DNA from: Sphingomonas sp.
GTDB lineage: Bacteria; Pseudomonadota; Alphaproteobacteria; Sphingomonadales; Sphingomonadaceae
Assembly (NCBI GenBank): GCA_017418975.1
Contig: JAFOMG010000024.1
Span: 186,001-250,000, forward strand
Direction of reading: 5' to 3'
DNA: 64,000 nt
The position numbers were made by a program, and so were the translations under genes. Positions within the stretch are counted from its first letter, which is position 1; every line of letters starts with the position of its first letter. Below the pieces are notes generated by a model, which did no database searches, had not been told where the DNA came from, and saw only the letters and a list, made by a program, of their open reading frames with translations. Below are positions 1 through 8,680 of this stretch, one piece after another.

Positions 1-1491
1 TGCGCCATGCAGGGGTGCCGGCCTGACTAGGCACAGGCGCACGGGGACCTGCACCCCGAGCAGCAGGCCACGCGCCCGCAGCCACGCAAGCGGCGCCGGT
101 TCGTGCCGTTCGAAGTTCGCCGCGCGCAGCACCTGCCCGCCGGCGCACGGCGCCTTGCCGAGCGTGAGCAGGTCACGGCGCGGCGCTTCCTCCACCAGCG
201 GCAGGGCGGCGGCGCCGGGGACCAGCGCGAAGGTCCGCCGCGTCCATTCGTCGGTCGCGAGGCTTCCCGGCGGCGCCGCCGCGATCCAGGCCGAGGCGGC
301 AACCCGCGCCGATGCGAGGTCGGGCTGGTCATAGGCCGTCAGCAGCGCGCGGCCGGCGAGCAGGGCGAAGAGCGCCGCGACGATCAGCCGGCCGCCGTCG
401 CGCCAGGCCCGCGCCCCGAGCACGCCCAGTGTCGCCGCCGCCGCGGCATAGGCGAAGGGAAACATGCGCGGCTTGGGGTCGACTGCCAGCACATAGGTCA
501 GCAGCATGAAATGGAGCAGCGCCGCGACCGCGATCAGGCGCAGCCACCGGTCGCGCCGCCAGGCCCCGGCCCGCGCCACCGCGAGCGCCAGCGCGCCGCA
601 CAGCGTCAGCCCGCATAGCGGATCGGCGAGCAGGTTGAGCAGCGGGTCCACCGTCCAATGGACATGGATGCCCATGCTGCGCCGCCAGTTGCGGATGAAG
701 TCTAGGTTGAGCAGCGGGCTGCGGCTGGTGTCCACGCCCGCCGCCAGCTCGGTGGTGGGGATGCGGCCATGATGGAGCGACAGCTTCCAGCCATATAGCG
801 GATCGCCGGTCGCCATCGCATAGCCGAGCGCCTCGATGCCGAGCAGCGCCACGGCCGCGGCGGCGAAGGGCAGCGCGAGCCGCCGCCGGTCCGGCACCAG
901 CATCAGCCACCCCAGGCCGAGCAGCGGCAGCAGCGCCAGGCTGCTCATCCGCGTCATCACGGCCAGCGCCAGCATCGCGCCCGCGATCGCGGCCCAGCGC
1001 GCGGCGTTCCGCTCGAGCGCGATCTGGAGGGCGAGCAGACAGGCCATGGTCCAGGCGAATTCGGGCTGGTCGACCAGCGGCTGGAGCGCGTTGAGCGGGA
1101 ACAGCGGCGTCAGTGCCAGCGCCGAGCCCGCCAGCATCGCCGCCGTGGCGCCGAAGCGGCGCTCGACATTGCCGACGAACAACAGCAGCCCCGCCATGGT
1201 GTAGAGCAGCGGCACCAGCCCCACCGTCCAGGGCCGCTCGCCGAACAGGGCCAGTACGGCGCCCATCGGCGCCACCAGCGGAAAGCGCGCCGCCCAATGC
1301 GTGCCGGGAAGACAGATGCCGTTCCGGGCCACGCACCGCGCCGCCTCGAGATAATGCCAGTCGTCGCCGCCTCCACCGACATAGAAGCGTGGAAACAGCA
1401 GCACGACCCCGAGCAGCAGCGCGAGTGGCGGCGCCCAGGCGGGCATGCGCCCCCCGGTCCCGCTCGAATCGATCGCGGCGATGCGCGCCAT
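1..1491 (-). CDS. GT-C glycosyltransferase, family 39-like (3' end cut by window)
   Basis: An open frame runs from an ATG at 1491 off the left edge of the window, giving at least 497 residues with no stop, so the C-terminus is missing. An in-frame TGA lies just upstream of this ATG. The protein is polytopic, with alternating hydrophobic helices such as LALLLGVVLLF and VALLGIEALGYAMA. An acidic first periplasmic loop (GGGGDDWHYLEAARC, about residues 35-50) resembles the acidic loop motif of PMT/ArnT-like glycosyltransferases that use polyprenyl-linked sugars. A soluble-looking C-terminal part follows. Substrate is unknown. It is divergent from infC. Family-level assignment only; it could be described simply as a multi-pass DUF2029/GT39-like membrane protein. 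Confidence 0.6.
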   Translation of the reverse strand, partial: MARIAAIDSSGTGGRMPAWAPPLALLLGVVLLFPRFYVGGGGDDWHYLEAARCVARNGICLPGTHWAARFPLVAPMGAVLALFGERPWTVGLVPLLYTMAGLLLFVGNVERRFGATAAMLAGSALALTPLFPLNALQPLVDQPEFAWTMACLLALQIALERNAARWAAIAGAMLALAVMTRMSSLALLPLLGLGWLMLVPDRRRLALPFAAAAVALLGIEALGYAMATGDPLYGWKLSLHHGRIPTTELAAGVDTSRSPLLNLDFIRNWRRSMGIHVHWTVDPLLNLLADPLCGLTLCGALALAVARAGAWRRDRWLRLIAVAALLHFMLLTYVLAVDPKPRMFPFAYAAAAATLGVLGARAWRDGGRLIVAALFALLAGRALLTAYDQPDLASARVAASAWIAAAPPGSLATDEWTRRTFALVPGAAALPLVEEAPRRDLLTLGKAPCAGGQVLRAANFERHEPAPLAWLRARGLLLGVQVPVRLCLVRPAPLHGA

Positions 1492-1705
1492 GCCCTGCCC
1501 TTTCGGCCGTCTTCATGGCCCGGCCGGCCCTAAGCCATCGCTAAAACCGGGCTTGCGGGCAGCGGCTTTACACCCGATATCTGCGGTTGCCGTGCCACAG
1601 TGCGCGGAATTTCGGCGGAAATGCAGGTGCCGGACTACCGGAGTGCCGCATCCTGCGTTATTGAGCCGCCCAAACCCCGAGTCTGCAACAACAGGAGCAA
1701 GTCGT

Positions 1706-2251
1706 ATACGTCCGCCCATGAATCGCCGCTCGATGGTGGCGCCGCCGATGAACGGTCCGCGGTTTAACGAATTCATTCAGTCGCCCAAGGTCCGCGTGAT
1801 CGACCATGAGGGTGAGAATCTCGGCGTGATGTACACGCGCGAGGCGATGGAACAGGCGCAGGAGCTCGGGCTCGACCTGGTCGAGGTGTCTCCCAATGCG
1901 GACCCGCCCGTCGCCAAGTTCCTCGATGTCGGCAAGTTCAAGTACGAGGCGCAGAAAAAGGCGAACCTCGCCCGGAAGAGCCAGAAGACGCAGGAGATCA
2001 AGGAGATCAAGATGCGTCCGAACATCGACGATCACGATTATGACGTGAAGATGAAGGCGATCCACAAGTTCATCGGCGAAGGCGACAAGGTGAAGGTCAC
2101 CCTGCGCTTCCGCGGCCGCGAGCTTTCGCACGGCCAGCTCGGCATGGCGCTGCTCCAGCGCGTCCAGCAGGATTGCGCCGAGGATGCCAAGGTCGAATCC
2201 TATCCACGCATGGAAGGCCGCCAGATGCTGATGGTGCTGGCGCCCAAGTGA
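1706..2251 (+). CDS. infC: Translation initiation factor IF-3
   Basis: IF-3 binds the 30S subunit and proofreads initiator tRNA and start codons. The protein shows the conserved N-domain (NEFIQSPKVRVID, GENLGVMYTREA, DLVEVSPNADPPVAKF), the basic linker (KKANLARKSQKTQEIKEIKMRP) split across lysine-rich repeats, and the C-domain ending MEGRQMLMVLAPK. Start choice: an AGGAG at 1693-1697 sits 8 nt before an in-frame ATA at 1706 but 20 nt before the first ATG at 1718. This suggests a non-canonical AUA start, as infC commonly uses rare start codons for autoregulation. If ATG 1718 is used the protein has 177 residues. The next gene overlaps its stop by 4 nt. Confidence 0.93.
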   Translation: MRPPMNRRSMVAPPMNGPRFNEFIQSPKVRVIDHEGENLGVMYTREAMEQAQELGLDLVEVSPNADPPVAKFLDVGKFKYEAQKKANLARKSQKTQEIKEIKMRPNIDDHDYDVKMKAIHKFIGEGDKVKVTLRFRGRELSHGQLGMALLQRVQQDCAEDAKVESYPRMEGRQMLMVLAPK

Positions 2252-3111
2252 TCCGATGCGGCGCCCTGGCGGCGGCACTACTGCTGCCGGGCGCCGCTTC
2301 TGCCCAGACGATCCAAGCCCCGCTCTCCACCGCCCATGCCGACGAGCCGATGGCGGTGCCGGCCGACTATGTCCGGGTCTGGTCCGACGAGTTCGACGGC
2401 AAGCGCCTCGATCCGCGCAAATGGGCCTATGACACCAGCCGCAACAAGGAAGGCTGGTGGAACAACGAGCTGCAATATTACGCCGCGAACCGCCGCGAGA
2501 ATGTCCGTCTCGAGCGCGGCAAGCTCGTCATCGAGGCGCGCAGGGAGCGGCTGAGCGGCCGCGCCGATCATGGCGGCCAGGACTATAGCTCGGGCAAGAT
2601 CCAGACCCGCGGCCTCGCCGACTGGACCAATGGCTTCGTCACGGTCCGGGCGAAGCTGGCCTGCGGCAAGGGGATGTGGCCGGCGATCTGGATGCTCGGC
2701 AGCGACGAGAAGGCCGGCTGGCCGGGCCTGGGCGAGATCGACATCATGGAGCATGTCGGCTGGGATCCCGGCCGCGTCCATGGCTCGATCCACACCAAGG
2801 CCTATAACCACGTCGCCAAGACGCAGAAGACCGCCCAGGCGATGGTGCCCGACGCCTGCACCGCCTTCCACGACTACCAGCTGGACTGGAACCAGGACCG
2901 CATGCTGATCGGCGTCGACGGCCGGGCATTTCTGCGCTTCGACAACGACCGCAAGGGCAATCCCGACACCTGGCCCTTTGCGGGACCCCAATATCTGATC
3001 CTCAACGTCGCAGTCGGCGGCTGGGGCGGCGACAAGGGGATCGACGCGGATGCGTTCCCGTCGCGCATGGAAGTGGATTATGTGCGGGTGTGGCAGAAGA
3101 AGCGGGATTAA
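2248..3111 (+). CDS. Secreted glycoside hydrolase family 16 (beta-glucanase/laminarinase-like)
   Basis: This is a predicted exported endo-beta-glucanase of about 287 residues. A GTG start at 2248 overlaps the infC stop (GTGA) and gives a clean signal peptide (MIRCGALAAALLLPGAASAQ). The GH16 core starts at about residue 40 (YVRVWSDEFDG). The catalytic motif GEIDIMEH carries the nucleophile E163, D165 and the acid/base E168. Other family signatures are NNELQYY, GMWPAIWML and the terminal MEVDYVRVWQ. GH16 members cleave beta-1,3 or mixed-linkage glucans, carrageenan or agar; the residues visible fit a laminarinase-like member but do not fix the substrate. Coupling to infC is unusual and probably gives growth-linked expression. 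Confidence 0.88.
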   Translation: MIRCGALAAALLLPGAASAQTIQAPLSTAHADEPMAVPADYVRVWSDEFDGKRLDPRKWAYDTSRNKEGWWNNELQYYAANRRENVRLERGKLVIEARRERLSGRADHGGQDYSSGKIQTRGLADWTNGFVTVRAKLACGKGMWPAIWMLGSDEKAGWPGLGEIDIMEHVGWDPGRVHGSIHTKAYNHVAKTQKTAQAMVPDACTAFHDYQLDWNQDRMLIGVDGRAFLRFDNDRKGNPDTWPFAGPQYLILNVAVGGWGGDKGIDADAFPSRMEVDYVRVWQKKRD

Positions 3112-3196
3112 CGGCGAGCCGGGGAAGGCGCAAAGCTCCGGCCATCGCCTTCCTCTCCATCGGCATCCCGCCCCACGCCGTCATCCCGGCCGAAGC

Positions 3197-3580
3197 TCAG
3201 GCCAGGGGCGGCTCCCACAGCTCGATCGGATTGCCCTCGGGGTCGTGGATGCGGGCGAAGCGGCCGGTCTCCGGCGTGTCCCATTCGTCCTTGGTGATGA
3301 TCTCGATCCCGCGCGCGTTGAGTTGCTCGAGCAGGCTGTCGAGATCGCGCACGCGGAAGTTGAGCATGCAGCTCTTGTCCGACGCGAAATAGTCGGTCGT
3401 CGCCTTGAACGGCTCGAACACCACCGGGCCGGGCTCCGGATGCCAGAACCACGGGCTGGCCTGGCCGCTCTCGTCGGCCCCGAAGCCGCCGCCCACGCCC
3501 AGCACCTCGCCATACCAGGCCTTGAGCCCCTCGGGGTCCTGCGCCCGGAAGAAGAAGCCCCCCAGTCCGATCACCGGCAT
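3197..3580 (-). CDS. VOC (glyoxalase/bleomycin-resistance fold) family protein
   Basis: A 127-residue protein starting MPVIGLGGFFFRAQDPEGLKAW at 3580, preceded by AGGAG at good spacing. A longer frame upstream adds 14 residues of low-quality sequence and was discarded. It has the paired beta-alpha-beta-beta-beta modules of the vicinal oxygen chelate fold: a first module with DPEGLKAWYGEVLG, and a second with FRVRDLDSLLEQL ending in RFARIHDPEGNPIELWEPP. The final E-L-W motif is typical of VOC metal-binding members. The chemistry cannot be told from sequence. The gene lies just downstream of glnD on the same strand, with 16 nt between them. Confidence 0.82.
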   Translation of the reverse strand: MPVIGLGGFFFRAQDPEGLKAWYGEVLGVGGGFGADESGQASPWFWHPEPGPVVFEPFKATTDYFASDKSCMLNFRVRDLDSLLEQLNARGIEIITKDEWDTPETGRFARIHDPEGNPIELWEPPLA

Positions 3581-3596
3581 CGTCGATCTCCTTCGC

Positions 3597-6347
3597 TCAG
3601 GCGGCCTCGGCCACCGTTCCATCGCCCGCGGCAGCCTCGAGCAGGCGGCGCTCGATCGTCTTCAGCCGGCCACCGCTTTCGATCTTATCGCCGATCAGGT
3701 CGGTCAGATAGAAGGTATCGACCGCGCGCTCGCCATAAGTGGCGACATGCGCCGAATGGATCGTCACCTTCGACTGGAACAGCGCATAGGCGAGGTGGAA
3801 CAACAGGGCCGGCCGGTCGCGCGCATTGATCTCGACCACGGTGAAGCGGTTCGAGGCATTGTTGTCGATCAGCACGTTCGGCTCGATCGCGAAGGCCTCC
3901 GCGCGCGGCCGGACCAGCGGCTTGGCCTTGAGCCGGTCCTGGAGCTTGGCGCGGTTGGCCAGCGCGTCGGCGATCGTCGCCTTGATCCGGTTGAGCCGCG
4001 CCTCCTCGTCGAAGGGGCGCCCCAGCGGATCCTGGATCAGGAAATTGTCGAGCGCCATGCCGTCGCGCGTGGTGTGGATGCGCGCGTCGATGATGTTGCC
4101 GCCCGCGACATGGATCGCGCCCGCGATGCGATAGAACAGGCCGGGATGGTCGGCGGCATAGACCGTCACCAGCGTCGCCCCGCGCTCGGGATAGACCTGC
4201 GCCTCGACCGAGAGCTGGGCATCGCCCGCCGCGTCGATCTGGCGGGCGTTGCGCTCGAGCACGTCGGCCGGCTCGGCGATCCAGTAGCTCTCGGTCATCC
4301 GCTTCCGGAATGCGGCCATGCGCGCCTCGTCCCAGCGGAGCAGCTGGGCGAGCTCCTCCTGCTTGGCGGCGATCCGCTCGGTCCGTCCGCGCTGCTTGTG
4401 GCCGAGGCGGAGCACTTCCTCGGTGGCGTCGTAGAGATCGGCGAGCAGCTGGCGCTTCCAGCCGTTCCACACGCCGGGGCCCACCGCGCGAATGTCGACG
4501 ATGGTGAGAAGCAGCAGCATGCGCAGCCGCTCGGGGCTCTGCACATGGCCGGCAAAGTCGAGGATCGTCTTGAAGTCGCTCAGGTCGCGCTTGAAGGCGG
4601 TGGCGGACATGATCAGGTGCCAGCGCACCAGCCATGCCACCGTCTCGGTCTCGGCCGGGCTCATCCCCAGGCGCGGGCAGAACCGCCCGGCGACTTCGGC
4701 GCCCAGGATCGAATGATCGCCGCCGCGGCCCTTGGCGATGTCGTGCAGCAGCACCGCGACATAGAGCGCGCGGCGCTGGGCGATCTGCTTGAAGATGCTG
4801 GTCCCGAGCGGATGGTCGTCCTTGAGCTCGCCCTTCTCGATCTGGTTGAGCAGCCCGATCGCCCGGATCGAATGCTCGTCCACCGTGTAGTGATGGTACA
4901 TGTCGAACTGCATCTGCGCGACGACCCGGCCGAAATCGGGCACGAAACGGCCGAACACGCCCGCCTCGTTCATCCAGCGCAGCACCGTCTCCGGGTTGCG
5001 CGGCGAAGTCAGCACGTCGAGAAACAGGGCGTTGGCGCGGGGATCGTCGCGAACATCATCGACCAGCTTGGCGTCGCGCGCGGCGGCGCGCATCGCCAGC
5101 GGATGGACCTCCAGATTGTGCAGGTCGGCGAGCTGGAACAGCTCGATCAGCCGGACCGGGTCTTCCCGGAAGAAATCGTCGCGCGGCAGGGCGAGCCGGC
5201 CCCGATCGAGCGTGAAGCCCTTGAGCTTGCGGGGGCGGCGCCACAATGTCGGGAAGCCGAAGCGGCTGCCGCGCGCCGCGAACTTCTCGTCCAGATGGGC
5301 CAGGAACACGCCGGTCAGGTCACCCACCACCTTCGCCTGAAGGAAATAGAAGCGCATGAACCGCTCGACCTTCGACATGCCGGGCCGGTCCGCATAGCGC
5401 ATCCGCTCGGCGATCTCGCGCTGGACGTCGAAGGTCAGCCGGTCCTCGGCGCGGCCGGTAATCAGGTGGAGATGGCAGCGCACCGCCCAGAGGAAATTCT
5501 CGGCCCGGCGGAACTGGCGGAACTCGAGCTTGGTGAGCAGCCCCTTCTCGACCAGTTCGGCCGGCTCGCGGACATTATAGGCGTATTTCCCGATCCAGAA
5601 GAGCGTATGCAGGTCGCGCAGGCCGCCCTTGCCCTCCTTGACATTGGGCTCGACGACATAGCGGCTGTCCCCCATCCGCTTGTGCCGCGCCTCGCGCTCG
5701 GCGAGCTTCTCGGCGATGAAGGTGCGCGCGGTATCGGCCTGGACCTCCGCCTTGAAGCGCGCCGCGGCCTCGTCGTAGAGCGCGGTGTCGCCCCATACAT
5801 AGCGCGCCTCGAGCAGGGCGGTGCGCACCGTCACATCGGCCTTGGACTGGCGCACCATCTCGTCGAGCGACCGCGACGAATGCCCCACCTTCAGCTGCAT
5901 GTCCCACAGCGAATAGAGCATCGATTCGATCACCTGCTCGCACCAGCCGGTGACTTTCCAGGGCGCGAGGAAGCCGATGTCGATATCCGAATGCGGCGCC
6001 ATCTCGCCGCGGCCGTAGCCGCCCACCGCGATCAGCACCATGCGCTCGGCGGCGCTGGGATTGGGATTGGGGTGCAGCCGCTCCGTGGTGAAATCCCAGA
6101 GCAGGCGCAGGAGCTGGTCGATCAGAAAGGCACCCGCCGCCGCGATCTCGTGCCCCCGGGAGGGATGTTCGGCGAGGCGGGCGGCGATCTCGGCCCGACC
6201 GGCATCGAGCGCCGCCTTGAGCTCCTTCGTCCCCGCCGCGCGCAGCTTCGCGCCATCCCTGGCCTGCAGCGCGTGGAGCCGCTCGGCAACGCCGCGCCGG
6301 TCGATCAGCGCACGGCGATTGGGGACATTGTCGAAGCGGCTGGACAT
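3597..6347 (-). CDS. glnD: [Protein-PII] uridylyltransferase / uridylyl-removing enzyme
   Basis: GlnD senses glutamine and adds or removes UMP on PII proteins, controlling nitrogen assimilation. The 916-residue length is typical. Domains in order: a nucleotidyltransferase with VGGYGRGEMAPHSDIDIGF near residue 115; the GlnD linker and adapter region; an HD domain with LLHDIAKGRGGDHS, responsible for UMP removal; and two C-terminal ACT domains (VTVYAADHPGLFYRIAGAI and VVEINARDRPALLFHLAYA). I chose MSSRFDNVPNRRALID at 6347; an 18-residue upstream extension looks non-coding. A palindromic intergenic repeat lies upstream at 6422-6443. Confidence 0.96.
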   Translation of the reverse strand: MSSRFDNVPNRRALIDRRGVAERLHALQARDGAKLRAAGTKELKAALDAGRAEIAARLAEHPSRGHEIAAAGAFLIDQLLRLLWDFTTERLHPNPNPSAAERMVLIAVGGYGRGEMAPHSDIDIGFLAPWKVTGWCEQVIESMLYSLWDMQLKVGHSSRSLDEMVRQSKADVTVRTALLEARYVWGDTALYDEAAARFKAEVQADTARTFIAEKLAEREARHKRMGDSRYVVEPNVKEGKGGLRDLHTLFWIGKYAYNVREPAELVEKGLLTKLEFRQFRRAENFLWAVRCHLHLITGRAEDRLTFDVQREIAERMRYADRPGMSKVERFMRFYFLQAKVVGDLTGVFLAHLDEKFAARGSRFGFPTLWRRPRKLKGFTLDRGRLALPRDDFFREDPVRLIELFQLADLHNLEVHPLAMRAAARDAKLVDDVRDDPRANALFLDVLTSPRNPETVLRWMNEAGVFGRFVPDFGRVVAQMQFDMYHHYTVDEHSIRAIGLLNQIEKGELKDDHPLGTSIFKQIAQRRALYVAVLLHDIAKGRGGDHSILGAEVAGRFCPRLGMSPAETETVAWLVRWHLIMSATAFKRDLSDFKTILDFAGHVQSPERLRMLLLLTIVDIRAVGPGVWNGWKRQLLADLYDATEEVLRLGHKQRGRTERIAAKQEELAQLLRWDEARMAAFRKRMTESYWIAEPADVLERNARQIDAAGDAQLSVEAQVYPERGATLVTVYAADHPGLFYRIAGAIHVAGGNIIDARIHTTRDGMALDNFLIQDPLGRPFDEEARLNRIKATIADALANRAKLQDRLKAKPLVRPRAEAFAIEPNVLIDNNASNRFTVVEINARDRPALLFHLAYALFQSKVTIHSAHVATYGERAVDTFYLTDLIGDKIESGGRLKTIERRLLEAAAGDGTVAEAA

Positions 6348-6421
6348 GCCGCGGAGATAGGGCGTGCCGGCCCGCACGTCACGTGCAAAGCCGGAAAGCA
6401 CCTGGTATTCCCTGTCTCCGC

Positions 6422-6443
6422 CATTCCGGCGAAAGCCGGGATG
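6422..6443. repeat. Imperfect intergenic palindrome (CATCCCGGC family)
   Basis: CATTCCGGC and GCCGGGATG flank a GAAA loop, giving 9-bp arms with one T/G mismatch. It lies between fpr and glnD. It belongs to the same family as the palindromes at 17454, 24126, 36602 and 41223. Confidence 0.6.
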
Positions 6444-6470
6444 ACAGGCAAGCGAGGCTAGTCGCCGGCC

Positions 6471-7280
6471 TCAGCCGACAAAGGCGCGTTCCAGCACGAA
6501 GCTGCCGGGGTTCGCGTTCGAGCCCTCCGTGAAGCCATGGCCCTCGAGCATGTGCGCGAAATCCTTGATCATCGCGTTCGAGCCGCAGAGCATGATGCGA
6601 TCGGTCTCGGGATTGAGCGCGCGATCGCCCACCACGGGCGGCTGGAACAGCCAGCCATTCTCGATCAGCTGGCCGATCCGCCCCGTGGTGCGGAACGGCT
6701 CGCGGGTGACGGTGGCGATATAGTGGAACTGGAGCAGCGCCTGGTCCGCCACCAGCGGATCGCCCGCCAGCTGCGCGGTCAGCTCGTCATGATAGGCAAG
6801 GTCGCTCACCCGGCGCGTCGAGTGGACGATCACCACCTGGCTGAACCGGTCATAGATGTCGGGATCGCGCGCCAGGCTCAGGAACGGCGCCAGGCCGGTG
6901 CCGGTGGCGAGCATGAAGAGCCGCTTGCCGGGCAGCAGCGCATCGGCGACGAGCGTGCCGGTCGGCTTCTTGCCGAGATATACCTGGTCGCCCGGGCGGA
7001 CGAGCTGCAGGCGCGACGTGAGCGGACCGTCCTCCACCTTGATCGAGAGGAACTCGATCTCGTCCGACCAGGTCGGGCTGGCGATCGAGTAGGCGCGCAT
7101 CAGCGGCTTGCCGTCCACCTCGAGCCCGATCATCACGAACTCGCCCGCGCGGAAGCGGAAGCTTGCCGGGCGCTCGATCGCGAAGCTGAACAAATGCTCA
7201 TTCCAATGCCTCACCCAGCGGACGGCGCAGGTCTGGAACGCGGCGTGCTCGGGAAGGACGATCGGCGGACGGGCATGCAT
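6471..7280 (-). CDS. fpr: Ferredoxin--NADP+ reductase
   Basis: A FAD-dependent reductase of about 269 residues that moves electrons between NADPH and ferredoxin or flavodoxin. The FAD-binding motif MRAYSIASPTWSDEIEF (RxYS type), the phosphate-binding loop GPLTSRLQLVRPGD and the NADP-binding stretch LFMLATGTGLAPFLSLARDP are all clear. CGSNAMIKD and the C-terminal VLERAFVG match bacterial subclass I FPRs. The start MHARPPIVLPEH at 7280 is preferred over an in-frame ATG 18 codons upstream, which falls inside the preceding gene. A hypothetical gene ends 31 nt upstream on the same strand. Confidence 0.94.
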   Translation of the reverse strand: MHARPPIVLPEHAAFQTCAVRWVRHWNEHLFSFAIERPASFRFRAGEFVMIGLEVDGKPLMRAYSIASPTWSDEIEFLSIKVEDGPLTSRLQLVRPGDQVYLGKKPTGTLVADALLPGKRLFMLATGTGLAPFLSLARDPDIYDRFSQVVIVHSTRRVSDLAYHDELTAQLAGDPLVADQALLQFHYIATVTREPFRTTGRIGQLIENGWLFQPPVVGDRALNPETDRIMLCGSNAMIKDFAHMLEGHGFTEGSNANPGSFVLERAFVG

Positions 7281-7311
7281 GTTCACGGGATCAGGTCTCT
7301 CTAACTTCACT

Positions 7312-7710
7312 TCAGCGCCCGACGGCGACGGCAATCCGCGCCACCGCTACGGATAGCGGGAGGCGCGCCTCGGGCTTCACGATCTGCTCGATGATGGCAT
7401 CGACGCGCGGCTGCGCGCCGGCGCGTGCTAGCGCATGCAGCGAAAGGAGCAAGGCCTCGTCGTCGCCTATTTCCGCCGCGAAGGGCGGTTTGAAGCGAAG
7501 TTGGGACAATGATTCACGCTCGAGCAGCAGCATCGACATATTGAGGTCGGGGAGCATCTCCGCAAGCCCCTGCCCCAGCAGCGCCGGCCCCAGCGCCGAG
7601 CACGGGCAACGCCCGGCACGCACGCTCGCCACCCATTGCCGCATCGAGGAGAGCAGCAATCGGTCGATCGGCGAGACCTCGGCGATGGAGCGATCCAGGA
7701 ACTGGTACAA
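7312..7710 (-). CDS. Hypothetical protein upstream of fpr
   Basis: An open frame of about 132 residues, Leu- and Ala-rich, soluble and probably helical (LLLSSMRQWVASVRAG, DEALLLSLHALARAGAQPR). I do not recognise a family. The frame begins at TTG 7710 with a GGGG stretch about 8 nt upstream; an internal ATG at 7644 is an alternative. It ends 31 nt before fpr, so co-transcription is likely. Two Cys lie close together (GRCPCSALG). Confidence 0.5.
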   Translation of the reverse strand: MYQFLDRSIAEVSPIDRLLLSSMRQWVASVRAGRCPCSALGPALLGQGLAEMLPDLNMSMLLLERESLSQLRFKPPFAAEIGDDEALLLSLHALARAGAQPRVDAIIEQIVKPEARLPLSVAVARIAVAVGR

Positions 7711-7793
7711 AGGCGATCCCCATGCCCCGGGGGGAATCCGGGCACGCGAATCGCCTTAGCGCTTGTTGCGAATGATTAGCAATAGCGTAGTTT

Positions 7794-8228
7794 TTATTCG
7801 ACCCGCGAAAGCCTGGCTATCTCCGCGGTCAGCGCGTCGATCTTCGCGTGCAGGCTGTCGATCTGCACCTCCGTGCGCAGATTGGTCTCATAGTCGAGCC
7901 GCGCCTCGAGCCGGTCCTTCGCCGCCTGGCGGTTCTGGCTCATCATGATGATCGGGGCCTGCAGCGCGGCGAGCATCGACAGCATCAGGTTGAGGAAGAT
8001 GAAGGGAAAGGGATCAAAGGCATGCGCGCCGAGCAGCACCGTGTTCAGCAGCGCCCAGGCGCCGAGGAACAGGCCGAAGCCGATGATGAAGCTCCACGAG
8101 CCGCCCACCGCGGCGACCCGGTCGGCCAGCTTCTCGCCAAAGGTCAGCCGCGCGTCGAACAGCGCGTTCGGATCGCGCCCGATGCCCAGGCGGCGGAGAT
8201 CCGACAGGAAACGGATGGCTGCGTTCAT
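7794..8228 (-). CDS. DUF1003 domain membrane protein
   Basis: A 144-residue protein with the DUF1003 hallmark: a basic N-terminal segment (FGEKLADRVAAVGGSWSFI), two closely spaced transmembrane helices (FIIGFGLFLGAWALLNTVLL and PFIFLNLMLSMLAALQAPII) and a C-terminal amphipathic coiled coil after MMSQNRQAAKDR. The exact biochemical role of the family is unknown. I chose MNAAIRFLSDLRR at 8228 because GAGGTG lies 5 nt upstream; an ATG four codons earlier lacks such a site. It stands alone, divergent from the LuxR-type gene. Confidence 0.85.
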   Translation of the reverse strand: MNAAIRFLSDLRRLGIGRDPNALFDARLTFGEKLADRVAAVGGSWSFIIGFGLFLGAWALLNTVLLGAHAFDPFPFIFLNLMLSMLAALQAPIIMMSQNRQAAKDRLEARLDYETNLRTEVQIDSLHAKIDALTAEIARLSRVE

Positions 8229-8578
8229 ATTACACCTCACTGCCGACCGGCCGCCCTTCCCGATTCCTCGGGGGCCGGTGCGCGAGGTGAGCGGATCAGC
8301 TCAGCGCGGCGGCCCTGGGCGGCACGGTCGATCGACTATGATCGTTGCTGGACATGACCCCATTCTCGGAGTTGTGGCGGTTGCGGGCGCACGATTGTGC
8401 GTCCAGCGTCGAGATGGCGGTGCCATCCCCCGATTTCAAATGAAAAAGCCGTCATGTTTCGCATCGGCGGCCCCCGCGAATCCGCGACCCGTTCCTTCCG
8501 GATGCTTAAGCAGTTGCTGGGCACCCCATCCGGGTGCGATGACGGATATGTCTGAGCAACACGGATTGGAAAGTCGCG
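8229..8578. other. Intergenic region, about 350 bp
   Basis: Between the DUF1003 gene (leftward) and the short ORF preceding the HTH gene (rightward). It must hold divergent promoters, but I see no convincing -35/-10 pair, RNA gene or conserved ORF. A short CACCC/GGGTG hairpin lies at about 8522-8536. Confidence 0.4.
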
Positions 8579-8680
8579 ATGCTTCGGGGATGGGCCGATC
8601 TCTTGCCGCCGGATGAAAGGCTCCGGGCCTTCGGGCCGGGACGCCGGCGCGCGATCGCCGTCATCGCGATCGCGGCATGA
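8579..8680 (+). CDS. Possible 33-residue leader ORF coupled to the HTH gene
   Basis: ATG 8579 opens a 33-codon frame (MLRGWADLLPPDERLRAF...) whose TGA overlaps the ATG of the following HTH gene (ATGA, 8677-8680). That gene has no visible Shine-Dalgarno sequence, so translation coupled to this short frame is plausible. There is no homology evidence; it could be chance. Confidence 0.25.
   Translation: MLRGWADLLPPDERLRAFGPGRRRAIAVIAIAA

Noticed and set aside
3405..6461. 1018-codon open frame antisense to glnD
   Set aside because: High GC keeps the opposite strand open; the composition is Arg/His/Gln-rich without any family motif, while glnD on the other strand is unmistakable.
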